Assembly (NCBI RefSeq): GCF_024006985.1 | Contig: NZ_JAMXIB010000013.1 | Location: 1-64,000 of the forward strand | Origin: Robiginitalea marina | Lineage (GTDB): Bacteria; Bacteroidota; Bacteroidia; Flavobacteriales; Flavobacteriaceae | Length of the DNA stretch: 64,000 nt | Direction: 5' to 3' | In this document: piece by piece, positions 19,932 through 28,618 of the stretch | How the letters are laid out: the number at the start of each line of letters is the position of its first letter | Position numbering within the stretch: the first letter of the stretch is position 1 | Made by a program: the position numbers and the translations under genes | Notes under the pieces: model-generated | Database searches by the model: none | What the model was told of the DNA's origin: nothing | Seen by the model: only the letters and a program-made list of their open reading frames with translations

Positions 19932-20711
19932 ATGAATACCATTGAGGTACCTGAAGGAAAGAAGGTTTACTTCGCCAGCGACAACCACCTGGGGGCCCCG
20001 AATGCCGTGGACAGCCTGGAGCGGGAACGGCGGTTCGTACGGTGGCTCGGGCACATCCGGGAAGATGCCGCAGCCATTTTCCTGATGGGCGACCTGTTCG
20101 ATTTCTGGTTTGAATATGCCCATGTGGTGCCCAAAGGATTCACCCGGACCCTGGGCAAGCTGGCCGAGTTGACCGACAGCGGCATCCCGGTGTATTATTT
20201 CGTGGGGAATCACGACCTCTGGATGCGCGGGTATTTCGAGCAGGAACTGAATATCCCGGTATTCCACAAACCCCAGGTTTTCCATATTGGCGAAAAGGCC
20301 TTCTTCCTGGGACACGGAGACGGCCTGGGACCCCATGACAAGGGGTTCAAACGGATGAAGAAAGTCTTTACCCATCCCCTGGCCCAATGGTGCTTCCGAT
20401 GGCTGCATCCCGACCTGGGGGTGCCCCTTGCCCAGTATTTTTCTGTAAAGAACCGGCTGATTTCAGGGGAAGACGATGTGCGTTTCCTCGGGGAAGACCG
20501 GGAATGGCTGGTCCAGTACGCCAAAAGGAAGCTGGAAACCCACCATTATGACTTTTTTGTTTTCGGGCACCGGCACCTGCCCCTCGATATCGCCCTTTCG
20601 GACACCTCCCGCTACGTAAACCTGGGCGACTGGATACAGTACTTCAGCTATGCCGTGTTTGACGGGCAACGCCTGTCGCTGGAATCCTTTGAAGGCGGAG
20701 CTGCAGGGTGA
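19932..20711 (+). CDS. lpxH: UDP-2,3-diacylglucosamine diphosphatase
   Basis: A 259-residue calcineurin-like metallophosphoesterase starting at ATG 19932. All metal-site motifs are present: DNHLG near residue 17, GDLFDFW, GNHDLW, GHGDGLG and a late GHRH. It removes UMP from UDP-2,3-diacylglucosamine to give lipid X in lipid A synthesis, at the inner membrane surface. It ends three bases from convergent recJ with no terminator between them. Confidence 0.9.
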   Translation: MNTIEVPEGKKVYFASDNHLGAPNAVDSLERERRFVRWLGHIREDAAAIFLMGDLFDFWFEYAHVVPKGFTRTLGKLAELTDSGIPVYYFVGNHDLWMRGYFEQELNIPVFHKPQVFHIGEKAFFLGHGDGLGPHDKGFKRMKKVFTHPLAQWCFRWLHPDLGVPLAQYFSVKNRLISGEDDVRFLGEDREWLVQYAKRKLETHHYDFFVFGHRHLPLDIALSDTSRYVNLGDWIQYFSYAVFDGQRLSLESFEGGAAG

Positions 20712-20714
20712 TCC

Positions 20715-22406
20715 CTATTCCCTGATATCCCTGATCCGCAGTTGGAGGCGCGATTGCCCCTGCCATTGGTTGAATTCCACGGAAAAGACCGCCTGGAACG
20801 GACGCCCCCCCCGTATTAAGGGCAGTTTTTCTCCCAGCCCGAACCCGATGGCTTCGATAGGGCCCACCCCGTCCTGGGTGACCGCCAGCTTCAGGTGGGC
20901 CCCGCCTTCCCCCACCCCCCGGGCATAGCCCGTATCGTACAGGGGGCCTGCCTGGAATACAGGGGCCGGGTTCCCGGGGCCAAATGGGGCAAACTGCTCC
21001 AGGATGCGCGCCAGCTTTTCCGTAACCTGGCCCAGGTGGATGGAAAGGTCAGCCTGGATTTCAGGCTGCAATTGCCCGGGTAGGATAGACGCTGCAACCA
21101 CCTCTTCAAAACGGGCCTTGAACGCCTCGTAATTCGGTTCTTCCAGGGTTAACCCGGCCGCATAGGTATGCCCCCCGAACTGCACCAGGTAATCGGAGCA
21201 GGCTTCCAGGGCCTGGTACAGGTCGAACCCCTTAACCGACCTTGCAGAGGCCGTTAGCTTGCCGCCGCTGCGGGTAAAGACCAGGGTGGGGCGGTAATAG
21301 GTTTCCGTAAGCCTGGAAGCCACGATGCCGATCACCCCTTTGTGCCAGTCTTCCTTGTAGACGACCGTACTCAACCGCATTTCCTCCCCCCCTTCCCTGA
21401 TCATGGAAAGGGCCTCCTCCGTAATCCGCTGGTCCTCGACGCGACGGCCCGAATTGAGCGATTCTATCCGGGCCGCCTGTTGCAGGGCCCGGTTAAAATC
21501 CCGCTCGGTGAGCAGGTCAACCGCCTGCTGCCCGTGTTCCATCCTGCCTGCGGCATTCAGGCGGGGCGCCAGTTGGAAGACCAGGTCAGACACCTGGTAT
21601 GCTGTCCGGGTTATGCCGGCCATAAGCGCCCGCAACCCGGCCCGGGGACGGCTGTTGATCACCTGCAGGCCAAAGTAGGTGAGAACCCGGTTCTCCCCCG
21701 TAATGGGGACAATATCGGCAGCGATGGCAGTTGCCACCAGGTCGAGGTACGGCAACAGTTCCTCTACAGGGGTGCCCTTCCGTTGTTCCAGGGCCTGCAG
21801 GAGCTTGAACCCCACCCCGCAGCCACAAAGTTCCCCAAACGGATACGGGCAGTCTTCCCTTTTGGGATCCAGCACGGCAACCGCCTCCGGAAGCAGGTCC
21901 CCCGGCCGGTGGTGGTCGCAGATGATAAAGTCGATGCCGCGCTCCCGGGCATAGGCAACCTGCTCCAGGGCCTTGATGCCACAGTCGAGGGCAATGATCA
22001 GGGTGATGTCGTTGTCCGCGGCAAAATCGATACCCTGGAAGGAAATCCCATACCCCTCGGCATACCGGTCCGGGATGTAGGAAGCCACCAAATCGGTATA
22101 TTCCCTGAGGTACCCCGTAATCAGGGCAACTGCCGTGGTCCCGTCCACGTCATAATCGCCATAGACCAGGATCCGCTCCCCGTCCTGCAGGGCCCTTTCG
22201 ACCCGGGCGACAGCCCGGTCCATATCGCGCATCAGGAAGGGGTCATGCAGGTGTTCCAGGGCCGGGCGGAAAAACAGGCGCGCCTCCTCAAAACTGCCTA
22301 TCCCCCGCTGTACCAGCAACCCGGCCACAAGGGGGTCTACCTGCAGCGACCGGGCCAGTTCGGCCGCCTTGTCGTGGTCGGGTTCGGGTTTAAACGTCCA
22401 GCGCAT
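20715..22406 (-). CDS. recJ: Single-stranded-DNA-specific exonuclease RecJ
   Basis: A 563-residue DHH-family nuclease. Motifs seen are VYGDYDVDGT (near 76), DCGI, CDHHRPG (the DHH signature) and the DHHA1 motif GGHTYAAG near 415, followed by a C-terminal OB-like domain. It degrades single-stranded DNA 5' to 3' in recombination and mismatch repair. Length and motifs are complete. It is the only gene in its unit and is convergent with lpxH. Confidence 0.95.
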   Translation of the reverse strand: MRWTFKPEPDHDKAAELARSLQVDPLVAGLLVQRGIGSFEEARLFFRPALEHLHDPFLMRDMDRAVARVERALQDGERILVYGDYDVDGTTAVALITGYLREYTDLVASYIPDRYAEGYGISFQGIDFAADNDITLIIALDCGIKALEQVAYARERGIDFIICDHHRPGDLLPEAVAVLDPKREDCPYPFGELCGCGVGFKLLQALEQRKGTPVEELLPYLDLVATAIAADIVPITGENRVLTYFGLQVINSRPRAGLRALMAGITRTAYQVSDLVFQLAPRLNAAGRMEHGQQAVDLLTERDFNRALQQAARIESLNSGRRVEDQRITEEALSMIREGGEEMRLSTVVYKEDWHKGVIGIVASRLTETYYRPTLVFTRSGGKLTASARSVKGFDLYQALEACSDYLVQFGGHTYAAGLTLEEPNYEAFKARFEEVVAASILPGQLQPEIQADLSIHLGQVTEKLARILEQFAPFGPGNPAPVFQAGPLYDTGYARGVGEGGAHLKLAVTQDGVGPIEAIGFGLGEKLPLIRGGRPFQAVFSVEFNQWQGQSRLQLRIRDIRE

Positions 22407-22478
22407 AACTCAGTGGGTCAAAAATAGGGGGGCTGCCTGAAAAGCCTTTGCAATAGCAGGGGTTCTTTAAGGCCCGGG

Positions 22479-22907
22479 CTATTCCCGGTGGAAATGGGTG
22501 CTTACCTCCACTTCGGCGAACTGCCGGAACATTTTCATCACCCCGCAGTACTTGTTTACGGAAAGGTCTACCGCCCGCTTGAGTTTTTCTTCCTTCAGGG
22601 CGTCCCCGTGGAAATGGAACTCCATCTCCACGTGTTCATAGGTCTGGGGCTGGGATTCTGTCAGGCGTGCATTAATGGCGATTTCAAACTGTTCTACCTC
22701 CAGTTTCATCTTCCGCATGATAAAGGCCACGTCCAGGCCGGAGCAGCCCGCCAGGGAACTCAGCATGAGGGCCTTTGGCCGAAGCCCCTGGCCCTGGCCG
22801 CCTTCGTCGGGGCTGGTATCAATCGTAAAAGTGTGGCCCGACGGGTTGTCGCTCTCAAAGGCCAATCCGCCCTTCCAGCGGGTGAGGATTCGATTGGTGG
22901 AAGCCAT
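22479..22907 (-). CDS. OsmC-family protein (YhfA-like peroxiredoxin-type)
   Basis: A 142-residue protein starting at ATG 22907 (MASTNRIL). The two reactive cysteines of OsmC/Ohr folds are present, one in AGCSGLDV (Cys55) and one in NKYCGVM (about Cys120). Members reduce organic peroxides or handle thiol stress. It is divergent from an AhpD-like gene only 50 bp away, consistent with shared redox control. Confidence 0.85.
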   Translation of the reverse strand: MASTNRILTRWKGGLAFESDNPSGHTFTIDTSPDEGGQGQGLRPKALMLSSLAGCSGLDVAFIMRKMKLEVEQFEIAINARLTESQPQTYEHVEMEFHFHGDALKEEKLKRAVDLSVNKYCGVMKMFRQFAEVEVSTHFHRE

Positions 22908-22931
22908 AATTTTTCGTTTCTTGTAAGGGAT

Positions 22932-22939
22932 CAAAAGTA
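22932..22939 (-). promoter_or_regulatory. Likely -7 box of the OsmC-family gene
   Basis: TACTTTTG on the minus strand matches TAnnTTTG and lies 24 bp before the start. No clear -33 TTG is seen. Confidence 0.4.
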
Positions 22940-22957
22940 CAATAAAATAGCCCGAAT

Positions 22958-23563
22958 ATGCCACTGGTAACCCCCCTGGACCCCCATGCCGACCCCGAGA
23001 CCCGCGAATTGGCTGAATTCTTCATGGAAACCCTCGGGTTCTGCCCGAACTCCGTGCTGACCATGCAGCGGAGGCCTGCAATTTCAAGGGCCTTTATAGG
23101 CCTGAACAAGGCCGTAATGGCCAACGAGGGGCGGGTGAGTTCCGCCCTCAAGCGGATGATCGCCTGGGTCAGCAGCAATGCCGCCGGATGCCGGTATTGC
23201 CAGGCCCACGCCATCAGGGCGGCAGAGCGGTACGGGGCCGAAAAAGCACAACTGGAAAATATCTGGGAGTACCGGACCCACGGGGCTTTCTCAGAAGCAG
23301 AGCGGGCCGCCCTCGATTTTGCCCTGGCCGCCTCCCAGGTGCCCAATGCCGTGGACCGGGAACTGCAGGATCGCCTCCACCAGTACTGGGATGAGGGGGA
23401 AATCGTCGAGATGCTGGGGGTTATCGCCCTGTTCGGGTACCTGAACCGCTGGAACGATTCCATGGGGACCTCCCTGGAACCCCGAGCGGTGGAAAGCGGG
23501 GAGAAATACCTCGCCAAAACCGGGTGGAAAACCGGAAAGCACGCGGGCGGAGACGCCGGTTGA
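22958..23563 (+). CDS. Carboxymuconolactone decarboxylase/AhpD-like peroxidase-related protein
   Basis: A 201-residue protein with the CMD core motif CRYCQAH (Cys78, Cys81, His84), the redox-active pair of AhpD-type alkylhydroperoxidases. The extended length fits the uncharacterised peroxidase-related subgroup. It probably acts in thiol-dependent peroxide reduction, as its divergent OsmC neighbour may. It ends two bases from convergent rsmI. Confidence 0.82.
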   Translation: MPLVTPLDPHADPETRELAEFFMETLGFCPNSVLTMQRRPAISRAFIGLNKAVMANEGRVSSALKRMIAWVSSNAAGCRYCQAHAIRAAERYGAEKAQLENIWEYRTHGAFSEAERAALDFALAASQVPNAVDRELQDRLHQYWDEGEIVEMLGVIALFGYLNRWNDSMGTSLEPRAVESGEKYLAKTGWKTGKHAGGDAG

Positions 23564-23565
23564 AA

Positions 23566-24249
23566 TCAGGCACCTGCCCCCCGGACCACAACCACCAGTT
23601 CCCCCCGCGGCGGGGAGGCCTGGAAATGGGCCAAAACCTGCTCCAGGGTGCCGCGCACCGTCTCTTCGTAGAGCTTCGTGAGCTCCCGGCTCACGGAAAC
23701 CTCCCGCTCCGGGCCAAAAACCTCGCGGAATTGCTCCAGGGTTTTCAACAGCCGGTGGGGCGATTCGTAAAAAACCAGGGTACGGGCCTCCCCGGCAAGG
23801 GAGGCCAGTCGTTTCTGCCGTCCCTTCTTTGGGGGCAGGAACCCCTCGAAGACAAAGCGGTCCGTGGGGAAGCCGCTGCTGACCAGGGCCGGGATAAGGG
23901 CCGTGGCCCCCGGCAGGCACTCCACCGTTACCCCGGCCCGAAGGCATTCCCTGACCAGGAGGAATCCGGGGTCGGAAATCCCAGGGGTGCCGGCATCCGA
24001 TATGAGGGCCATCGATTCCCCCCCCTGCAGGCGGGAGGATAGTTCCTGCACCAACCGGTGTTCGTTATGCATGTGATAGGCCTTCAGTGGGGTGTCCACC
24101 CCATAATGCCTGAGAAGTTTTGCGCTGGTTCGGGTGTCTTCGGCAAGTACCGTGGCTACCGACTTGAGGACCTCCAGCCCCCTGAGGGTCATGTCCCCGA
24201 GGTTGCCGATGGGGGTGGGAACGATGTACAGGGTGCCTTCTTTGCTCAT
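23566..24249 (-). CDS. rsmI: 16S rRNA (cytidine-1402-2'-O)-methyltransferase
   Basis: A 227-residue tetrapyrrole-methylase-fold enzyme with the N-terminal VPTPIGNLGDMTLR, the AEDTR segment near 37, and the SAM-binding SDAGTPGISDPG near 85. RsmI methylates the ribose of C1402 in the ribosomal decoding centre. At 227 residues it is somewhat shorter than proteobacterial RsmI, which has a C-terminal extension. It lies downstream of an unknown gene on the same strand, with a terminator between them. Confidence 0.93.
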   Translation of the reverse strand: MSKEGTLYIVPTPIGNLGDMTLRGLEVLKSVATVLAEDTRTSAKLLRHYGVDTPLKAYHMHNEHRLVQELSSRLQGGESMALISDAGTPGISDPGFLLVRECLRAGVTVECLPGATALIPALVSSGFPTDRFVFEGFLPPKKGRQKRLASLAGEARTLVFYESPHRLLKTLEQFREVFGPEREVSVSRELTKLYEETVRGTLEQVLAHFQASPPRGELVVVVRGAGA

Positions 24250-24257
24250 ATCCGTGT

Positions 24258-24293
24258 AAAAAAAGGCCGGAAAGCCTTGCCGCCCCCGGCCTT
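24258..24293 (-). terminator. Intrinsic terminator between the 228-aa unknown gene and rsmI
   Basis: On the minus strand AAGGCCGG pairs with CCGGCCTT and is followed by seven T. It ends nine bases before the rsmI start, so it could also modulate rsmI expression by read-through. Confidence 0.75.
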
Positions 24294-24319
24294 ACTGAAC
24301 CTTCTTTGATTCCGTTCTT

Positions 24320-25006
24320 TCAGGAATACCGCCTTTCGATTAATGCCATAAACCTGGCCTCATAGTCCTCTTTCCCCTTCCATTGCTGGTATTCCGGCTT
24401 GACCATGTTCTCGATAAACTCCCGGGTTTTTTCCAGGGATTCCAGGGTGTTGATCTGGGAAAGGATGCGGTTGAAATCTTCGGTGCTGTCGTTGAAGAGG
24501 TGCTTCACGAAAGCCAGCCGGTCATTCAGGCCTATGGACAACTGTTTTTCCGTAAGGGTGTCGTTGAGCGACCTGACCCGGGCTGATGCAGCCAGGTCCG
24601 AAGGGGTGGGCGTAACGATATCCCTGTCGCTCTTGATAAAATTCTCCCTGCCGATCAGCCGGGCCAGGACCTCTTCCAGTTCCTCGCCCCCAGGCATCTC
24701 CGAAACCATATGCTTGATGGTGTCGATCCCCGGGGTAATGATGTCCTCTTCATGGGGGTTCGATTCCGGGACCAGTTTGTTCTCGTTCAGCACGGCAGAG
24801 GCTATGGTTTCAAACTTGGACGCCACTTCGCTTTTGCTGACATCCACCTCAACGTCCTGCAGTTTTTCCTCGATAAAATTCAGGACGGCCATCTTTTCAT
24901 ACAGCTTCCTCGCTGCCTCATACAGGGCCGGCAGTTCCTTCATCTCATCGTCTGCGATGATGGAGGCGCACAACCGGACCAATTCCTCTTTCAATTTTCG
25001 TTTCAT
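24320..25006 (-). CDS. Conserved hypothetical protein
   Basis: About 228 residues from ATG 25006 (MKRKLKEELV). It is soluble, charged and mostly helical, with no signal peptide or membrane segment. A helical region with heptad character spans about residues 40-70, and a second helical part is near the C-terminus. I do not recognise a family. It sits between rsmI and tdk with its own terminator. The open frame continues upstream to 25807, but that part is antisense to tdk and not credible as coding. Confidence 0.7.
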   Translation of the reverse strand: MKRKLKEELVRLCASIIADDEMKELPALYEAARKLYEKMAVLNFIEEKLQDVEVDVSKSEVASKFETIASAVLNENKLVPESNPHEEDIITPGIDTIKHMVSEMPGGEELEEVLARLIGRENFIKSDRDIVTPTPSDLAASARVRSLNDTLTEKQLSIGLNDRLAFVKHLFNDSTEDFNRILSQINTLESLEKTREFIENMVKPEYQQWKGKEDYEARFMALIERRYS

Positions 25007-25114
25007 AGCCTTTTTGATATGGCCCTTCCCCCCGGGGCGCGTATTTTTCATACTTTTACGGCGGCCCACAAGTGGGATCACGGACTCCGATGGAAATTCG
25101 CCTAAAATTACAAA

Positions 25115-25768
25115 ATGTTTCTCGAAAACACCGTTAATCACGAAGAACAATTCGGGTGGATCGAAGTAATCTGCGGCTCCATGTTTTCGGGGAAAACGGA
25201 AGAATTGATCCGCCGCCTGAAGCGCGCCCAGTTCGCCCGTCAGCGGGTCGAGATTTTCAAGCCCATTGTAGATACCCGCTACCACGAGGAGAAAGTGGTG
25301 TCGCACGACGAGAATGAAATCCGGTCCACCCCTGTGCCGGCGGCGGCCAATATCCGCCTGCTGGCGGACGACTGCCAGGTGGTGGGCATTGATGAAGCCC
25401 AGTTTTTCGACGACGAGATCGTTACCGTGTGCAACGACCTGGCCAACCGGGGCGTGAGGGTGGTGGTGGCAGGACTCGACATGGACTTCAAGGGAAACCC
25501 CTTCGGCCCCATGCCCGCCCTGATGGCCACCGCGGAATACGTGACCAAGGTCCACGCCATCTGTACCCGCACGGGCAACCTGGCCCATTACAGCTTCCGC
25601 AAATCCGACAGCAACCGGCTGGTGCTCCTGGGGGAAACCGACCAGTACGAACCCCTCAGCAGGGCGGCGTTCTACCACGCCATGCTTAGGGAACGGATCG
25701 GGAGGCTCGAGGTAACCGACCCTGAAATCCTCAACGCCAAATCTCAGGAGGATGGACCAGACTCCTGA
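25115..25768 (+). CDS. tdk: Thymidine kinase
   Basis: A 217-residue type II thymidine kinase with P-loop GSMFSGKT (21-28), the DEAQFF catalytic segment near 93 and the lasso region. It phosphorylates thymidine in the salvage pathway. The usual zinc-binding cysteine pairs are largely lost: the first pair reads [10 protein letters not shown] and the second region [11 protein letters not shown] has none. This may be normal for the Bacteroidota branch. The stop overlaps the alr start by 17 bp, so the two are cotranscribed. Confidence 0.93.
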   Translation: MFLENTVNHEEQFGWIEVICGSMFSGKTEELIRRLKRAQFARQRVEIFKPIVDTRYHEEKVVSHDENEIRSTPVPAAANIRLLADDCQVVGIDEAQFFDDEIVTVCNDLANRGVRVVVAGLDMDFKGNPFGPMPALMATAEYVTKVHAICTRTGNLAHYSFRKSDSNRLVLLGETDQYEPLSRAAFYHAMLRERIGRLEVTDPEILNAKSQEDGPDS

Positions 25769-26858
25769 CACGGCCCTGGAAATCGACCTGACGGCCCTGG
25801 AACACAATTACCGGCTGATCCGGTCGGGGCTGCTGCCCGAAACCCGGTTCCTTGGGGTGGTCAAGGCCTTTGCCTATGGGAGTGAGGCCTTCGCCATTGC
25901 ACGGAAACTCGAAACCCTGGGGGCCGATTACCTGGCCGTTGCGTTCAGCCGGGAAGGGGTGTCCCTGCGCCAACAGGGGATCCGGATGCCCATCCTGGTT
26001 TTGCACCCGCAACCGGGCGGGTTGGGGGAACTCATCGAACACTGCCTGGAACCCAGCCTGTACAGCAGGGGCATCCTCACGTCCTTCCTCGAAGAAGCGG
26101 CAAAACAAGGGCAACGGCATTATCCCGTACATATAAAATTCAACACCGGCCTGAACCGGCTCGGCTTCCCGGAAGACGACCTGGAGTGGATCCTGGCCCG
26201 CCTGGGTGCAAGCGAAATCGTAAAGGCCCGGTCCATTTTCTCGCACCTGGCCGCCTCCGACGACCCGAAGGAACGCGAATTCACCCTGGGGCAGATCCGG
26301 GCCTTCGAGGCCATCGCGGGGCGTTGGGGCGCCCTGGCTCCGGGCACCCCCCTTAAACACCTGCTCAATACCTCCGGCATTTTCAACTACCCCCGGGCAC
26401 AGGCCGATATGGTCCGTTGCGGGATCGGGTTATACGGGTATGCCAACGACCCGGGTATCGATGCCCGCCTGCGGCCGGTGGCCAGGTTGCGCACCCGGGT
26501 TTCCCAGGTCCACGACATTGAACCCGGCCAATGGGTGGGGTATAACAAAGGGTTCCAGGCCACGGACAGGCGGCGAACCGCCACCCTGCCGATCGGACAC
26601 GCCGACGGCATTGGCCGGCAGTACGGGCAGGGCCGGGGCTGGGTGACCATTGGCGGGCAACGGGCCCCCATCCTCGGGAACGTATGTATGGACATGACCA
26701 TGGTAGACATTACCGGGATCGCCTGCCAGGAAGGGGATACCGCCATTTTTTTCGGGCCCGGGCAGTCTGCGGAAACCTTTGCAGGGTCTGCCGGGACTAT
26801 TTCCTATGAGTTGCTGGCAGGGATTTCCCAGCGGGTACCCCGGCTCATCCTGGAATGA
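25752..26858 (+). CDS. alr: Alanine racemase
   Basis: A 368-residue fold-III PLP enzyme making D-alanine for peptidoglycan. The PLP lysine is Lys38 in VVKAFAYGS; the catalytic tyrosine lies in VGYNKGF near 262; the C-terminal [12 protein letters not shown] motif is present. The start is ATG 25752, preceded directly by AGGAGG, one of few Shine-Dalgarno-like sequences here. It overlaps tdk by 17 bp. Confidence 0.93.
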   Translation: MDQTPDTALEIDLTALEHNYRLIRSGLLPETRFLGVVKAFAYGSEAFAIARKLETLGADYLAVAFSREGVSLRQQGIRMPILVLHPQPGGLGELIEHCLEPSLYSRGILTSFLEEAAKQGQRHYPVHIKFNTGLNRLGFPEDDLEWILARLGASEIVKARSIFSHLAASDDPKEREFTLGQIRAFEAIAGRWGALAPGTPLKHLLNTSGIFNYPRAQADMVRCGIGLYGYANDPGIDARLRPVARLRTRVSQVHDIEPGQWVGYNKGFQATDRRRTATLPIGHADGIGRQYGQGRGWVTIGGQRAPILGNVCMDMTMVDITGIACQEGDTAIFFGPGQSAETFAGSAGTISYELLAGISQRVPRLILE

Positions 26859-26935
26859 CCTGGTGTGCGTAGGCGCGAATTATAATTTTTTTTACCTTAA
26901 CCGGCAGATAAAAGCAACCGCTAAACTTCAAAACC

Positions 26936-27346
26936 ATGCTAAAGGAATTCAGAGATTTTATCATGACGGGCAACGTCATTGACCTGGCAGTGGCCGTATT
27001 GCTGGCCGGGGCCGTTGGGTTGGTCGTAAACGGTTTCGTAAACGACATCATGATGCCTTTTGTGGGCTATTTTACCGGGGGAATCGATTTTTCGGACTTC
27101 AAACTCGTGCTTTCTGAGGCCGTCCTCGCCGAGGATGGCAGCGTGGCCACGCCCGAAAGCGCCATCCGGTATGGGGCCTGGATCAATTCCATCATCAACC
27201 TGATCATTGTGGGCTTTGTGCTGTTTATGATCGTGAAGTCGTACAACAAGGTCCGCACCAAAAAAGAGGCGCCGGCGCCCGAGCCGAAAGGCCCCACCCA
27301 GGAGGAACTGCTCTCTGAAATCAGGGACCTGCTTAAAAAGAAATAA
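26936..27346 (+). CDS. mscL: Large-conductance mechanosensitive channel
   Basis: A 136-residue protein with the MscL layout. It has an N-terminal amphipathic helix (LKEFRDFIMTGNVIDLAVAV), TM1, a periplasmic loop of about 35 residues, TM2 (IINLIIVGFVLFMIVKSYN) and a charged cytoplasmic helix with a Lys/Pro/Glu linker. It forms a homopentameric tension valve that protects against osmotic downshock. It is followed by a strong terminator. Confidence 0.95.
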   Translation: MLKEFRDFIMTGNVIDLAVAVLLAGAVGLVVNGFVNDIMMPFVGYFTGGIDFSDFKLVLSEAVLAEDGSVATPESAIRYGAWINSIINLIIVGFVLFMIVKSYNKVRTKKEAPAPEPKGPTQEELLSEIRDLLKKK

Positions 27347-27401
27347 GGAATCCCTCGCGCCCAGGGCGCGAACCCGCTATACCACGCCAATTGTAACCCT
27401 T

Positions 27402-27436
27402 AAAACCGTTGCGGTCCCCCGCAGCGGTTCTTTTTT
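27402..27436 (+). terminator. Intrinsic terminator after mscL
   Basis: An AACCGTTGCGG/CCGCAGCGGTT stem with one G-T pair is followed by CTTTTTTG, 55 bp past the mscL stop. Confidence 0.85.
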
Positions 27437-27487
27437 GTTTCATTTAGCACATTTTGTTTCAATTTTAATAATCCTTTCGGCCTGGTT

Positions 27488-27517
27488 TTGCGCGTAACCG
27501 AAGCATGGCTACCTTTG
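27488..27517 (+). promoter_or_regulatory. Promoter of asd (TTG-N19-TACCTTTG)
   Basis: TTG at 27488-27490 and TACCTTTG at 27510-27517 are separated by exactly 19 bp, a full match to the Bacteroidota promoter. The asd ATG lies 19 bp after the -7 box. Confidence 0.78.
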
Positions 27518-27536
27518 GGGGCTTAAATTGTTTGCT

Positions 27537-28526
27537 ATGAAAATTGCCGTGGTAGGGGCTACCGGAATGGTAGGCGAGGTGATGCTGGCCGTCCTGGCCG
27601 AGCGCGGGTTCCCCCTCGATGAATTGCTGCTGGTCGCCTCTGCCCGTTCAGTGGGCAAACGCATTGCCTTCGGGGGGCGGGAATACCCTGTTATCGGCCT
27701 GGAAGAAGCGCTGCGGGAACGGCCCGCCATTGCCCTGTTCTCCGCCGGGGGCGACACTTCCCTGGAATGGGCCCCAAAATTTGCCGAAGCCGGCACCACG
27801 GTCATTGACAATTCCTCGGCCTGGCGGATGGACCCATCAAAAAAACTGGTGGTCCCGGAAATCAATGCCGATGTCCTGGGCCCTGAAGACCGCATCATCG
27901 CCAACCCCAACTGCTCCACCATACAGATGGTCATGGTGCTGGCCCCCCTTCACCGGGTGTACCGGATGAAACGGGTCGTGGTTTCCACCTATCAGTCTGT
28001 TTCCGGGACCGGGATCCGGGCCGTGCGCCAGCTGGAGCGCGAAATGGCGGGCACCCCGGGTGAAATGGCCTACCCCCACCCCATCCACCGCAACGCCCTT
28101 CCCCATTGCGATGTTTTCCTCGAAAACGGGTATACCAGGGAAGAGATGAAACTGGCCCGGGAACCGCAAAAAATCCTGGATGACCGTACCTTCTCCGTCT
28201 CGGCCACCGCCGTGCGCATCCCCACTTCAGGGGGGCATTCGGAAGCGGTTAATGTGGAATTCCGCCGCGATTTCGACCTGGCCGAAGTCCGGGAGCTGCT
28301 CCGGGCAACCCCCGGGGTGGTGGTACAGGACGACCCCGGCGCAAACCAGTATCCCATGCCCATTTATGCCCATGGGAAGGACGAGGTTTTTGTGGGGCGC
28401 ATCCGCCGCGATGAAAGCCAGCCCAACACCCTAAACCTCTGGATCGTAGCCGACAACCTCAGGAAAGGGGCCGCCACCAATGCCGTTCAGATTGCAGAAT
28501 ATCTGGTGGAAAAGGGCCTGGTCTGA
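27537..28526 (+). CDS. asd: Aspartate-semialdehyde dehydrogenase
   Basis: A 329-residue enzyme from ATG 27537. The NADP-binding GATGMVGEV opens the protein, the active-site cysteine lies in NPNCST near residue 125, and the substrate-binding histidine lies in the GGHSEAVNVEF region. It reduces aspartyl phosphate to the semialdehyde on the way to lysine/diaminopimelate, threonine and methionine. It has its own consensus promoter and appears monocistronic. Confidence 0.95.
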   Translation: MKIAVVGATGMVGEVMLAVLAERGFPLDELLLVASARSVGKRIAFGGREYPVIGLEEALRERPAIALFSAGGDTSLEWAPKFAEAGTTVIDNSSAWRMDPSKKLVVPEINADVLGPEDRIIANPNCSTIQMVMVLAPLHRVYRMKRVVVSTYQSVSGTGIRAVRQLEREMAGTPGEMAYPHPIHRNALPHCDVFLENGYTREEMKLAREPQKILDDRTFSVSATAVRIPTSGGHSEAVNVEFRRDFDLAEVRELLRATPGVVVQDDPGANQYPMPIYAHGKDEVFVGRIRRDESQPNTLNLWIVADNLRKGAATNAVQIAEYLVEKGLV

Positions 28527-28585
28527 AAGGCCCTTAAAAATCTGTTAAAGGGTTTTGCCCTTTTCCGGCCAACAGCATTATTTGG

Positions 28586-28593
28586 TATTTTTG
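28586..28593 (+). promoter_or_regulatory. Likely -7 box of the prolyl oligopeptidase gene
   Basis: TATTTTTG matches TAnnTTTG and lies 25 bp before ATG 28619. No TTG is found at the ideal -33 distance. Confidence 0.45.
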
Positions 28594-28618
28594 GGGACCA
28601 TTGATAAGCCATGACCCA

